Source: Cardiocondyla obscurior
Taxonomy: Eukaryota; Arthropoda; Insecta; Hymenoptera; Formicidae
Direction of reading: 5' to 3'
Assembly (NCBI RefSeq): GCF_019399895.1
Contig: NC_091880.1
Span: forward strand, 868,001 to 932,000
DNA length: 64,000 nt
Notes under the pieces: generated by a model
Told to the model about the DNA's origin: nothing
The model's database searches: none
What the model saw: only the letters and a program-made list of their open reading frames with translations
In this document: piece by piece, positions 26,501 to 40,350 of the stretch
Position numbering within the stretch: position 1 is the stretch's first letter
Layout of the letters: the number at the start of each line of letters is the position of its first letter
Program-made: the position numbers and the translations under genes

Positions 26501-29500
26501 TTATGCGTCATAATGCATAATAGTAGCATTCACGGCTGGCACGCAAGAGAGAGAGAGAGAGGGAAAGATAGGAGGAGAAACGGTGAGGGGAATGAAATCG
26601 GATCTCCGTGGGTCTCGGCAATAAATTAGTACCACATTGCCGTATCAGTATTTATATGCAGGCCTACCGTCTCACGACGATAACATTGTCGTTTGTTCCG
26701 CGGCGAGCAACATTACTCCGCGGCGTCGACAATGCGCGGTATCAACGTATCGCTCCGCGATATCTGCGAGGGAATCCGCCTCTAACGCGTCTCTCGTGAA
26801 TTAACGAACGATATCTCAGAGTCGTTCCTTTCATTCCGCTTTATCTATCCTCGTTTTTTTTTTTTTTTTTTCTTATTAAATCGCCCGTGAAGACCTTGCC
26901 ACTTGACCTCAATGATTTATGCATTCCGTTTGACGATCGTAATAGCGATTCTGCAATTAGACACTTTTTCGTCCAATTATCGTGGAGACTCTTAGCGGAA
27001 CTCATTCGATGAGAAAAAGTAATTGGAATCCCCAGATATATCTTTGATAATAATGTTTAATAAAAAATAGACTTTACATCGCACGGTCTACTATAAACGA
27101 TGTGGTCTTCGGGAAATTATTCTATAAGTTTCAATCTCGAGCCTATACAAATACATCCCGAACGAGCTCGCGGCAGGCAGGGATCTGCGAGGATACGTTC
27201 GTCACGTCGTTGACACTTGAAGTATATCCATCTCCGAAACCGAGTGGTGTTTGTCGGAAGCTTTCTTTCGCAAACGTGACTGAGTTACGATCAGAGGGAG
27301 AACTTATCATTTCAAAACGCCTGCCGACTACCGCGACGGCTGGACTATCCCCGCAAAGAGTGAATGTCAATCGAGTTTATTACCCTAGCAATCCTGACAA
27401 TAACCTTGCTATCTTTTTATTACAAAGATAAAAAAAATACCCCTCCCGGGCGTATTGCTAATAATTCTTTTACTCGAAATCAATTTCAACGCGCTTTCTC
27501 GCGATTATATTTCTCGAGAATATTTGCCTCCGCGAATTTCGCAATTTCAGTCGTATTTAAAAAGATGTGTATCGCGCCAGATATGTTCGCGCGTCCGCAG
27601 ATCGTCGCTAAAAATTATCGAGCGTAAAACGGACACGTATTATTTTCGTCGTTAAATATAATTTCAAAAGTGATTTCTCTCTTCCGCTTAGGTTAAAAAC
27701 ATCTAGCCAACGGGCCGAAAAGGCGTGCCTCGAAATCGCGCTTAGAAATCTTGACGAACTTGACAAATTAGCGCGATCCGTTGCAATGATATCGCGACGC
27801 CAGACGAGATTGCGCTTGCGGTGACGTCGCCTTTCTATCGTTTCGTTACAAAGGTGGAATGTTACATAGCGAAAGGAAAGCCTCATTAGCATATCGTAGA
27901 CGAAACAAACTCGCTCGCTTCTAATCGTCGAGTAGCTCGTACTTTCGACTCTCGACTGACGTTGATAAACGTTAATGAGAGCCGCACGTAAATTTCCTTA
28001 ACTCCCAATGAAAAGTTTAAATGATAAAAAAGTGGCAAGTAATTAAACGCGGTGATTGGCACCCCAGACTGGGTAAACGAAGATTCTTTTAATTAAGGTC
28101 CCATCGCGTATCTCTGCTCTCTTCGGTCGTGTCAACCGCTGCCTACTTATCTTTTACAGTGCTTTCAGCTGCAGCTTACAGTATACTTTACAGATGATAA
28201 AGTAGTAGTAGTTTCGTAAAAGAGAAATTATAATGCACAGTGAATTATTAAACCTAACTCTTACGCTATTGATTAAAATTGTAAATATTGCGGAAAAAAA
28301 ATTCACAAGATTTATTAATTCAATGAAATTTAATTTAATAAAAAATCTGTAGCTTTACTTATTTATCTCTTGTAATAATCTGATATTCGTTACTTCACAT
28401 TTCGCTTTTGTCATCCGATACTCACGTGTACGATTCGTAAAACAATAAAATTGATTGACTCAACGTGTACGCGCTTCCTAAGGACCTACTTAAAAAAAAA
28501 AAATTATAGTACGGAACGTCGATAACGGTGGTACGCCTTCGTTTCACGAGTAAGGGTGGTTTTTGCTATCTCATCGCAATGCGAGTTATGAAATCATCGT
28601 CGTATATTTTTTTTCCGAGGCGTAGCGTTTACGAAAATATTCGTTCCGTTACAGCTGCGATCCGCCGGCAACATACGAGGCGCGTAAAATGGCGCGGACA
28701 CCCTCCCCGCGTGAGAAAGCGGGTAGAAGTGCGCGGGTGAAATCGATCGTGGAGGCGGATTAAGCTCAGCGTGGCATCGTAAAAATGTGCTTCTCCACTT
28801 TATACATACTTTAGTCTCGCACGCGGCATCTCCCACGCACTTACTGTCCTTACGTCGCTTTCGGTAATGCAACCATAAATAACAAAACAGCCAGCCCCAC
28901 GGAGCTCGTTTCGGGACGTTATCGCGTATTCCCCTTCGAGCCACCCCGCGGCATCTCAGCAAGGGGTAATCTTCCTCGCAAATGCTTTTCTCCGCGATAT
29001 GTATGAGAAGCAATCAAACGATCCGTCAGCAGCCGCCAAGACGGATGCGCCGATTTTTCCCTATATGCTGCTCGCACCCCGCGACGACACGTATGTATTT
29101 TAAATCGATTCCGCATTTACGTCTTTCGCCGCGTGGTCCCCGCGCGTTGATTTTATTCCGAACCGTCCCGTGACGAATTTTTTATCGCTGTAAGTTTGAG
29201 CGCTCGCGCTTAAATACATGATAACAAAAACGTGAGATTTAATTCCATCAACCTGAAATATAATTGAACCCGTCATCGAGACAAGAACGTGAGAAAAACA
29301 AACGTTCCTACAGCGTTAAAGTGAAATGAACAACTTAATAATTTAATGCGTTCGCCGAATCTTTCTCTATGTTCTGAAATACTGCGATAATTATATCCCA
29401 AATGTATATAAGTTATTAAATTTACAATTATTTGTTAGAAGCATTTACGTTGATTTTAAATTAATTCTGATCATTCTTACGATCTCGATAACGAATATTT

Positions 29501-29998
29501 GCGGGCAGAGACCACCCGTGCACGTTCGACGGAAATATCGTTCCCTCCGAGAATTCCCAAGTATAGGAACCGTAAACTTCAGAAATATCGGGTTATGCGC
29601 ATTGCGAGTGCGACTATTTTCGGAGCTAAAGACACACGCGCGAACGACGACACCGACGTTGAAAATCGGCCACCCAACTGGCTGGCCTTAATGGTCTTAA
29701 CGAGTGAACGAAGCGGAAAAATAAAAACGCAAGAACGACAATCCTTTGAGCCCTCGTCGATCTTTCAACTACACCGGAGAGACTCGGGTTGTGCTATGAA
29801 ACGCCGAGTTCGAAAAACAAATTTTTTGAAAAAGACAAGCAGGCTCACTTTAAACTGTTACTTCATATCAAATAAAAAATAGACGCGAGCAAGAAGTGTT
29901 AAATTTTATAATATACATTAAATTTTATACGTGAAAAATGTGATTTCCACTTGTAAAACTTGACGTCGTGGCAGAAAAAAGTATCACTTGGATTATTA

Positions 29999-30006
<8 letters not shown>

Positions 30007-30044
<38 letters not shown>
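30007..30044. repeat. (AG)19 microsatellite
   Basis: A perfect AG dinucleotide tract of 38 bases, flanked on both sides by A-runs. It is the cleanest dinucleotide microsatellite in the window and likely to vary in length between individuals. Confidence 0.97.
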
Positions 30045-30051
<7 letters not shown>

Positions 30052-32793
30052 AACTAGCCGGATTTTTAAGTCCACCCTCTTTGACACATTAGCTGCATAT
30101 TAAAGCGTTTCTGTTCTCTGCTTGTAAAATAGACGGTGTAAAATACAATTTATCTTTCTGCAACGACGAGCGCTTAGAATCGCGGAGAATGTTCTTAACG
30201 ACGTTTCGTAATTAGTCACAGCTCGTTGTGGAACAAAGTATTTCGCGAGCTTAGTAAACGCTCGTATTGTCGAGGGCACTTTGTGAGTGCGGTTGCTTAC
30301 AGACGGGTATGTTCACGGCTACACGTAGGAACAGCGGTACGTGTTGCGTACAAGCGCAACCATTGCGGCGTCAGCAACGCCTAATTTAATCGCTAGGTAA
30401 TTGCATAATATCCAATTTGTAATGTAGGCTGCGTGACGCTACGTTCCGTACCAAGCCGCATTGGTGCACGTCTAAGCATTTGCAAGTTGTGCAAGCTGCA
30501 ATAATTAAGCTCGCGGATCGCATGATGTTCCAAAGATTCGAATTGTACAGAATTTCGGCATTTAATTTTAATCGCGTTGACTAATAGAAAAAAAAAGCAA
30601 TTTAAATTGCTGCGGTAATATGTACATTACTTCAATGCAAAATTAATGTGTACATTTGTCTTCGAATAAAATTTTAATATCTAATAAAAGTCTCTTTGTT
30701 AGAGCAAACTTGACAGAAATGTCTTTGCCAGTTAAAGAATGATAATAGTTATTTTCCCGATCGAGAACAAAATTAACGCCGTTAACCTGATTACGTCGTT
30801 TTCCATTTATGTTAATATTCAGTTCTTAAATTTGCATTCTTCGTTATTTGTGTCAACGTAAAGTACTCTTTTAATGAGCTTCATTTTTTTGTCGACAAAT
30901 AATAAATGTGTATATAATAAAAGCAATAAAAAAAGCACACGTATCGATTTAAATTAAAATTAAAATTTTAAATTAATTACAAGTAGTGATTAAAATCGTA
31001 AAATAATTTCACTTGATTCGGAATAAAATTTTCTTGAAAACCGGTGTGCGCTTTTTATTCGTCGTCAATTTTTTCTAAATCCACTGATATTACGCGCTTT
31101 TGTATAAAATATTTTATGCAAAGTTAGAGGGCAGAGATAGATAGCCAAATATAAATCGAATTCTGCTTCACATATACACCTATCCGGCACGGTAACGTTA
31201 TTACAGTAACATACGTGTGCCTGACCTAATTAACGAAATTGCCATTGTAATTAAGCGAGCAAAACATTCTGCAGGTTAATGCAAGACGACGCATAGTCGA
31301 GAGATGACCGTAACGAGTTTCGCATTGGGGTGGGATATAATTAGGACGGAAAATACAGTGGAATGGTGCCGACAGAGTCACGCTGCTCGTGCCATTTTTA
31401 CAAGCCTTCAGAAGCACGTTCCCAGCATAGAAATGGGAAAAGGAAAGCGCTGAATCCCGGTGATTTTGCGTCGTCAAGTTTAATATAGATTACGTCGTAA
31501 TGCGAAATTTGTTTCTATTTTTTACGAGCAAACTGTTTTCCTTGTTAATAAATATCAAGTCCGTACGTTATTCTTATTACAAAATTCTATTTGTAATTAA
31601 TAATATAATAAATGCTTCTGCGGCTAAAATTTTAAATTTATTACGAGACCGGGTAATTTAATTGTGTATTCATACTTTAAATAATTTAATTATTTCACAG
31701 ATATTTAAAAGCGTTGCTATCGCATATGGTCATATATATATGTTTTTTTTTTTTTTTACCATTTAAAGAGAAAATTAACGTTTTAATTCAGTTTTCTTTG
31801 AATTTTCTCTGTAACGTGATAATATATTTCGACATATTTAAACTTATGTTTTAAGCGCCTGCTTGGCCCATATATTTAACGTAAAATATAAAAGTTATAT
31901 GGAAGAAGTGAATTTCTACACAAGAATAGCGGTTTTAAACGTGAAGGTGGATTAAATGTGAATTTCAGTATTTCGCGGCATTCACACGCCAAGGCCTACA
32001 TATAGATGTAACATTGTATTAATTCGTTTTACGTAAGTGTTCAACATTTCACGTATTTACAGTTCGTAAATGCGACGTTGCGCGGCCGCTATTCAATAGC
32101 GTTCGCGATTTTGCGCCATCGTGAGTTTCTATCGCGGCCAATTCATCGCGTCGCATGCACTTTATTCGAATGCACTTCCCCATTTGTGTGGACAGGCTGA
32201 TAGTTCAACGAGCGTGCATTCATATCACATTTCCAAATTTTAAAGCTCTCTAATCTTCGTGCGACTCCGCCGACCGAAACTCTATTCGCGCCAAATCAAT
32301 AAGATGACCATGTTTGTCTTTTGATAGAAATTCCCTCCCTTTAATTTACAAATTACAAAGAAAAAAAAAGAAAAAAAGAAAAGTATTGTACGAGTAAAGG
32401 TTCGCGAGCAATGCTCTGAAATCTTTCTTGGTTAGCAAATTACGTAGTAACGCGACGCGAAAAATAAAACTACTCATCGCACGAAAATAAAAAGTAACAG
32501 CCAGTCCGCGATGACTAAGCGTGAAAAGAAACAGATTAATTTAAGTAATTTTTACGTATGTTAATTCTGTCCTCGCTCGGGACTGTTTCCCGACTTCTTT
32601 TGTTCTACGATATAATTTGCGTCTGGCAAATTCTTTTTGCGCAATTTATCGCTGAAATTCTTCAAAATTTCACGATTGGTCTACCGTCGCTCTTTTTCTA
32701 AGTCCCGCGTTCGGTCATAAACGTTTTCCAAGCGCCATGTGCCTCGAAGAACGCAAGACGGCACGGATTGTCGCGCGACTTGTTTACACACGT

Positions 32794-32797
32794 ACCT
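32794..32797 (-). promoter_or_regulatory. Minus-strand TTAG/GTACGT junction (ratchet-point candidate)
   Basis: On the minus strand ATTCCACTTGTGTTAG is followed directly by GTACGTGTG. The pyrimidine content before the AG is moderate. It lies between the two minus-strand exon copies, so a splicing role is possible for a long transcript starting near 40.4 kb. The motif alone is weak evidence. Confidence 0.2.
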
Positions 32798-35700
32798 AAC
32801 ACAAGTGGAATATTTGTCGATGCCCGCGAGGTTGAAAAACGTAAACGATTTCTACTCTCCGCTCGATCGCTCGTAATATGGTCACGCGCAGACGGATAAA
32901 GCGGACATGTGCTTGCACGCGGTGGAAAAAGAAGCGCGGACCATCGCGTCGCCAAAGGTCTGTTTGCTTAGGAGACGACCGAAAAACCGGGGCGTTAAAA
33001 GCCGCGCGACTCTCTCCGAAACACTCACAGCCTTCGACGGCGAAGGCGACGTAGACGATGTAACCGGTACAGATCCCCGGGCCCTGGGAAACGTCCGGAT
33101 AATGCGCCGTCGTTCTCGCTTGGGTCAATATTTTCATTATTTTCCGTCGACAACGAGGTGGCGGACGACAATGTGGCGGTGGAAAACTCACGCGAGGTGG
33201 TCGACGAATTTTCTTTTTTTTTTTTTTTCTTTTTTTCCGCACGAGTCGTTTCGAGGCGCATCCCCACGGGAATCCGACTTCTTTTTTTTTTTTTTGTTTC
33301 CTTTTTCCGGAGGCCCTCGCGCGCGAACTCTATTTCTCCGGCAGAGCTTCGTCAGAACGGAAAAAAGGCCTCTCTCCCGCGTTAAACAGAGAAAAACACG
33401 AGGTGTTGAATATTTTTCAAGCTATTGTTTCGGTACGGGGACAATTCCGGCCGAGTGCCACATTTCGCTGCGGAAGGCCCGCGAACAAAGTGAGAGAAGC
33501 GTTGACGGATCTCCGGAGCGGAGATACACGTCTTCGCGCGCGAGTAAAACGTCACCGGAACTTTCCACACGTCTGCTTCAAGTCGAAACCCGTGTATTTC
33601 AACGTAAACAGTAATGCAAGAAATATTTAATGCGTGCCATGTTTTGTGTTATTCGTAGAACATTCCGCCTCCATATTAATATGTAAAATTATTTCCGCTG
33701 CTGTAAAGTTTTTAAAATTGTGTCGACTATCAAACTTTACGTAATTGCCCTTATAAATAATGTAACACCGAGGTATTTCGATGTCCCACGTTTTCTTCGA
33801 TAAATCTATTTTAATTTACATGGATAATTGAATATAGGTTTCGATTCGCGGAACGGATAAATCAACCGGTTGAAAGGATTATCTTCTTAAGATCTCCCTC
33901 CCTCCCTCCCCTCCCCCTTGATCCGCTCCCGCAGCCTTTTCCGGTCCTTCGTCACTCATTGCGAGCTTCCAGATGTGCACTCGAGAAAGGTTTTACGACC
34001 CGCGCGTATTAGCAAGACGATGTTTCATCTAAACATTTCAGGTTCTCAACGATAACGTTTGACAAATAGCGCTTGCTTCAAAATTTGTTACTAGTACTTG
34101 TAAAATCTGATTAATTAATATTTAATTTCTCATATTTATTCAAAAATTATTTTTAAAAAAATATAAAAAAAAGAATTTGTTAAGTATTTATTCTAAGTAA
34201 AATATTAAAATAAGATATACTAGTGTATTAAATAATTAAAAATATAAAAGTAATTTAATATATTAAAATAAATATATGTTAAATTAATAATAAACGTATA
34301 TCATTGAGATGAAGACTGGGGACAGCAGGCTAAGTTAGTTTCTCCTTCTTAGTTATTTAATTATCTTCTCATTTGCTTGAGACGTTTGTTACGGGTGTTT
34401 TCCTTAAGAAATTAAGATATCACGTTTCGTCGTTGTTCCACAAAGATAATCTTGACAGTTAGCTTTCTCAGGGTGTCGTACTATGTGTAACGAAACGCGA
34501 GAGAGAAAAAAAAATTGCTCCGGTATAAATAACAGACGGTGTCTCCCGTCACGGTTTCGCGGCGAGTGAAAGACATTCGTTCGCTTCGACAGGTGCATGC
34601 CGTGCACTTCCGTAGTTTACGTGAGCTCGAAACACGTACGTTCATTAAACAATTTTTTGAGACATCAACACCGACACATTTCGGGTATCCTCCGTGCCTA
34701 TAAACGTCGGATGTAAAAAGAAGGATTTCCTCCTCTTTGTTCTTATTTTTCTGCGTTAAGAATACCATTTGATTTCCTCCGTTTTCATTCTCAACAAAAT
34801 AATAAATCGCGACAAAATACATGGCTGTCGATTTAAAAAAAAAAAAAAAAAAAAACCTTTATTTCGACGATACGTTCAATCTGTCGATTTAAACAGGAGA
34901 AAGTCTGTTTTCTTAACACTAATTAATTTAATTACGGGGAGAGGTCGTGATTTTTTTCCATTCCGCAGAAAAACTTTCTCGATCCCCTCAACACCGCGAA
35001 GGTCTCGGATTTCGAGGCAAAGGTATATATTTATGATCATTACGTAATGCTGGCGCGCTCGAGCATTGTCGATTCGCCGGAATCGTGAAACTTAAGAGCG
35101 TTAAATTCACGAGGCTCCCGAGTTAATAACATAAAGCTGCCCTGTAATTAACACGAACGGAGAAAGTCGGAAAATAATATCTTGCCGAATTCCGAGGGGC
35201 TCCGTTGGGATATCGTTTCACGGCCGAGCAGTGACCCGAGGCACTTTGGAGGCTGGTTATCGAGACCCGGGGAGTTTCTTAATCTGCTCGTAAGTCAGAA
35301 GGGTTCCGAGCCAACGAGCGAGGCGTTGCCCCAAGAGTGCGATTCAGCTTTTCAACTAAGCTCGTATTACGATGCCGGCTTGCTCGAGCCTCGGCGTCTT
35401 CGACGCTGACGTGATTTTTCACTACGTTCCTCAAGATAATTGGGAAGCCCTGTACATCGTTCCTACTACAACTATGTGCGATTATTTCGCCCCGAACTTT
35501 CGTTTCCAAGCCTCAAACCACGTCGCGAACTCTTTTAAGCTCTTCTCTCGCGAATATAAAAGCGATCGATTATAATAAATAACTATAAAATAAAAATCCT
35601 AACACAACTTTTCGTAATATCAACATAATATAAATGTTATTAACTAGGTATACTCAAAAATTTATCGAAAATATTATTAAGTTGCATCTTATTTTAATTC

Positions 35701-36439
35701 ATCAAACCGCGAAGCACTTTGGGACTAACAACGGTCATATATACTACGGAATAAACATTAAGAAACTAAAGTTTTTTTTTTACTATTATTTAGGTCGTTT
35801 TTTATATTATGCACACACCTGCGGCTCTCAAGAAATTGCAAAAAAAAAAAAAAAAATATGCGTCTACGATCTTCGTCGTAAATATAACTTCGCCGTTCGC
35901 CGGCTTCATTGACCTCGCTTTTAATCTAGCGTTCGTGCCTAAGTGTTTCTTATTTATAACTTTCTTTCGCGAGGCCCCTTCGTTAAAATGCAAATGCGCG
36001 CCGGTACAGAAAATATACGCGGGATCGAAAGGAAAGGAGGGGAGGAAAAAAAAAAAAAGTCCGCCAGGCCCCTACGATCGCGCGTATTCCGCGGAAGTGA
36101 GGAAGCGAAACGTTTCATCCGCGGAAGCGTTGCCCTTTTGCGTGCCGCCTGGTCACCGCGTGTGTAAAAATAGAGGCAAAGCGGATGGGATCGAACGAAG
36201 TAAAATTCCCGCGGTCTGAAAACGGTGACGATGATTTACAAACGGTGCGCGATGGTGAAACATAAGCTCCTTTCATCCTCTTACAAGAGCGCTGCTTTTC
36301 ATTGTACTCTATATTGAGCGCTTTATCGTTACAATGTACGTATTTCGAGCTGCAGTATGAAAGAAAGAGGGAGAGAGAGAATCCCCACATTTCGCTTTAC
36401 TTATTCTCTAATCGTACAAACGGCGGTATTGATTGCAGT

Positions 36440-36443
36440 ACCT
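36440..36443 (-). promoter_or_regulatory. Minus-strand CCAG/GTACTG junction with strong pyrimidine tract
   Basis: On the minus strand CACCTCTTTCTCCAG, a good acceptor, is followed by GTACTGCAATC. The first six bases form only a moderate donor. About 50 bp further on the minus strand is GTAAAG, so a short exon is possible, but it has no convincing reading frame. Confidence 0.25.
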
Positions 36444-39400
36444 GGAGAAAGAGGTGATTAACCGACCAACTGTAACGGGATGAATAAAAATAATGTTGTG
36501 AAATTTAAATTGCATCGCGCGTTTCTTTCCTCTTTTCATTATCGGGGCCTTTTGTATTCCTTCCCCCGTGGAAAGCAATGACGAATACATTTACATTATG
36601 ATGCTTTGTAAATTTTTATAAAAGTTTAATATGTGTTGTAAAATAACCGCGCTATTTAGCTCGCCGGCGAGATTATTCGCGCAAACTTTATATTCACGTT
36701 GAATATATTCATAATGCTTTTTATGATAGAAGATACAATGGAGTAATTCAGCAAAGCGGTGATTTCGCGCGATTTTAAGATTCCGAGAAGGATATTACAA
36801 ATTTAATTGTGGGCGATTTTAATTTTTTTTCCAAATTTCGCCGGAAAATATTATCGATCGCTATTTTAATCGCGATAACTTCCTTTGTAACGTTACGGCA
36901 TATTTTTTTCTTTTCTTATTTCTCTTTCAAGTTAAACTGACGACGTAAAAAGTAAACGATATAAGAAATAAATTTTAATACGGATGGAAAAGAATATTTG
37001 CGACTTCGCAAAGCCGACGTCCAGGTAACAACGCCACACAGGACGAGCAAGTCTGTTGTTCTGGCGGCGGTTGTTGGCTCGCTAACTGCCCGGGTGACCG
37101 CCTCTCTCGCAAATTACCTCCAATTTACCACTAAAGTTACACTGTAGCTCTACTGTCCTCCTTTCAAGGATTGGGTATCTATTCGCCGTTGATGGTGTCG
37201 TATTTTGCGAACGATTCCACGACTAATAGTTGAAGGGTGTAAATCGGTGCGCTAAAGCTATCCTGTCACTATCTCGAATAAATATGTCTACGTAAATCCC
37301 CTCGGTCGTTTTTGCATCGTAAAACTACATTTTTATTGTCCTCCAACTTTTATAAACGCAAGTTGTTCCGCTTTCAAGAGGACATATTTATGGAATTCAT
37401 TAAAGAGGAAATAAGATACAAAAGGAAGTTTACAAGAAAACGTATTTCATGTGAAAGGCATCCTCCCCCCGAACATCGGAGCTATTAATACGCGGCGATT
37501 TTGGCGTATCACGCGTACTTAAACGATTTACACAGAGGCGAAAAGAAGCATCTCGCGAAGCCACATCTCTTACGGTAATCTGATATTGAGTAAACATCGT
37601 ATGCGTAAAGTGCACCGTTCGCGCGCCATATTGACAGGCGAACACGTGAGATCTCTTCCACTTCCCATCGCCTCCGTCGCGAAGCACTTTGGAGGGTGCC
37701 GTCGGAGCACTTTGGTTACAGGTTTCACATAAGCAAACCGGAATAACTTATCGCGGTGTCAAACCCGAACTGTGCGCGTTTAGCCGCGGGAAGGTCAACT
37801 TCGCGAAGTACGTCTAATAAACTCCCGGCAATTTTGCCCACAATTCCGCCGCCGCGCGCGCGAAAATGCCAGTTAAATTTAATTACCTTGCAAATTTTCC
37901 GCTACTTCGCGTATCCCGCCGATTTGTAACGCGGGCGACATTTTTAAATTGTTGAAGTTTCAATTAACTCCCTGACAAATTCTCCTCGGCAAACGGTCGC
38001 GAAGTAATCACTCTGGGCGACCTGTAACTCGGATAAATTCACCAGTCGGACAACTGCCGACGCCTGATTCGAGCTGTGGCCTTGAAGAATTGCGCGACGT
38101 GGAACACGAAGTTCCGCTAAAGTATAAAAGTTGCGCGAAACTGCACGAGAGTTACGGAAAGTCGGACGTGTACACGTCAAATGTGAGTCGTTGAAAGAGA
38201 AATGATATCTGTGGCGTGCGCGCTTTCTAATTAAACACGGGTTGCGAAACGACAATGACGTTTGTTCGTTTGGTTTCGTAAAAAAAAAAAAAAAAAAGGT
38301 GACAGTATTAATTTTATGAATCAACAGAACAGACATCTACGGAGGAGAAACCCTATTCCAGTTCTACTGCGTGTATTATATGCGCTCTGACTTTAGAAAA
38401 TTATTCTTTACATAATAATTAATTTTCAAAAATTAAACAATGATATCGATCAAGAAGGATTGAACTACGCAAAAAGTTTCAAGGTAAGACCTAAAGTTAA
38501 TTAACAAATATGTAATCTTTCCGCGTCCAGGAATGAGTCAATGTCGCTTTAATTTAACAATATTACTGCACTGCATTAATATTATTAATCAATTTAATAA
38601 TATATTCGATTTAATTTTGACCTTGTTTTGAATTTATAAAATCTATTACTGTCCATGACACACGTTTAATGTTTAATGTAATATCTCGAGTTTTTATTTA
38701 TTTATCACAACTTTCATTCATTTTTAATCAATTAATATTTGCTGGAATGATCATCATAATTGATTGACAGAAATGATAAATTTATATAGAAATTAAAATA
38801 ATCTACTCGCTCATCCAAGAGAAATTAAGTGAATTGTAACGCAGCGAGATGATATCTTTCTCGCCGTATGGTTTAGTTTCACGAAGATGTCAATGTTGCA
38901 TGGATAAGCTAAAGGGACTTTACATAGGTCTCAATAGCCGTGTCGAGCCAGTGGTAACGAGAATTTGCTTTGCTGCGGACTCGCGCGATTAAATCAGCCA
39001 CTGAACGTGAAACGTTATGTAGTCTGGCCGTGACGGCGGCTTCTACTCTTTGGTCGCAATGAATTACGTCGCTCGTTTTCGTATACAGACTCGCACACGT
39101 CGCGCTCGCGTGCTATTTTACGGGCCGCGTATGCCGAAGTACGCCGTGTCACATAATATTGCCTCAATAACGAGCGGCAGGAGGGATGATCTGTGACGCC
39201 CGGGGGTTTATTACATCCTAACCGACCGATATTGGTCACTGGTCGATCGCGCCAGCATCCAGAGGGCAAACGACGCGGGGAGGGTCGACGGTAATGTTGC
39301 GGCGAAAAGCTAAAAAGAGAGGCCCGCGAGCCTTCGTACGGTTATTTTACCGTCGGGTTTTGGCTCGTACTCGGTAACACGCGTCCCAGTTTATGAGGTG

Positions 39401-40053
39401 AGCCATCGCGATAACCGACGGTTTCATTGGGTGGTTGTCCAACCTTTCAATCGAAGAGTTAGTTACCTAACGTTCCCCCTCGCGCTCTTTGTCTCTGTTA
39501 AACGTGACATAGTTTTCTATTACCGAAACGATGAAACTGCGTGTTAGATTCCCTACTGTGTAACTGCGACAATCCTATTGCTTCAATTAAACCGTCGGGG
39601 CTATTTAATTTTATTATTAATTATTTAATTCCTACGTCATTAAATTATATCAAATGTATAATGTTGAATATTTAAATTTGTATACGATTATTACTGTATA
39701 ATGATATTTTAGCTAAAGAGTCATAAAAGACTCTTAAAATTAAGTTAATTAAATATCTGTATTAAAATCTGCATTAATATTCTATACATTAACGGTATAT
39801 ATAAATGGTACAGATAACGTGTAATAAATAATGTACGTAAGAGTCTGAACTATAATAGAATTAAAATTGAAATTAAATCTTAAATACTAAATGATAAATT
39901 TAGTACGATCTTATAAAAAAGCCATGTGTAATCGAGTCTAATTTGTTGCTGCCGCTTTTTGGCAATCCTGACTTATAAATATTATCGGTATTCTTTCGTG
40001 CGGATCGCATATTTTCCCCATGATATTAATTATGATGAAAATGTCCGACTCAC

Positions 40054-40092
40054 CGATTGATGCGCAGCAGCGGAGTTACAGCTGCGACAATC
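40054..40092 (-). other. 39-nt internal exon, copy A
   Basis: On the minus strand TTTGTATGTTACAG precedes the 39-nt segment and ATCG followed by GTGAGTCGG closes it; both splice sites fit the consensus well. The intron before it (40093-40213) is 121 bp, close to the 116 bp of copy B. The exon is a multiple of three and open in a frame reading DCRSCNSAAAHQS, which is continuous in phase with one open frame of the upstream exon. That upstream frame has no ATG and begins just after a TGA, so translation is not assured. The best reading is an alternative 5' exon paralogous to 20009-20052. Confidence 0.65.
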
Positions 40093-40213
40093 CTGTAACA
40101 TACAAAGAAAATTCAAATTATAGAAGCATTTCTAATTGTCATCCAGGAGATGAAACAATTTTAATAAATACCAAGAAAATATCAATTTTATTAAAACAAA
40201 AGCTGGCGCTTAC

Positions 40214-40350
40214 CCTGAGGTTGCTCCGCTGAAGCAAGATGCCTCTCCAAGGCCTCCTCCTCCTCTCAGCGGGGATGTCGAGCCGAGTCCTCCTTCCGCG
40301 CACTGGACACTGGCGAAAAACAGCCACAGCCGGGTGATTTCACTCACGAG
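40214..40350 (-). other. Candidate 5' exon, copy A (5' limit uncertain)
   Basis: On the minus strand it ends ACCTCAGG before the donor GTAAGC at 40213. It aligns with the copy-B exon over about 130 bp, with a few small indels. One frame gives a hydrophobic stretch (EITRLWLFFASVQCAEGG) resembling a signal peptide and another resembles copy B more closely (VRGR, IPAERR, GIL, RSN), but neither has an ATG. The 5' limit was set at the edge of visible similarity. TTTATTATCTTTTATTAG just upstream could be an acceptor, making this an internal exon instead. Substitutions between the copies are not concentrated at third codon positions in the signal-peptide-like frame, so a UTR role is favoured. Confidence 0.5.

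Larger units (their letters stand above)
23564..40053. other. Long gene-free stretch, probably intronic or intergenic
   Basis: About 16.5 kb in which no exon is well supported. Simple repeats include T18 at 26854-26871, (AG)19 at 30007-30044, A21 at 34835-34855 and A18 at 38280-38297. Very AT-rich DNA occupies 34090-34300 and 38400-38820; CpG-rich DNA occupies 24000-24660, 28540-29170 and 32900-33600. Minus-strand acceptor/donor junctions at 32795 and 36441 are noted separately. Open frames of up to 235 codons (32907-33614) overlap frames on the other strand and contain poly-Phe tracts from T-runs, so they were not called. Confidence 0.5.

Noticed and set aside
32907..33614. 235-codon plus-strand open frame
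   Set aside because: It overlaps a 148-codon frame on the other strand and contains poly-Phe from T-runs. CpG-rich DNA with few stops explains it.
38261..38280. TTTGTTCGTTTGG, resembling the 5' part of miR-375
   Set aside because: The match stops after 13 bases and the flanks do not form a hairpin placing it in a stem.
40214..40350. Signal-peptide-like reading of the copy-A exon (LWLFFASVQCAEGG)
   Set aside because: There is no ATG in this frame, an upstream stop closes it, and differences from copy B are not concentrated at third codon positions.
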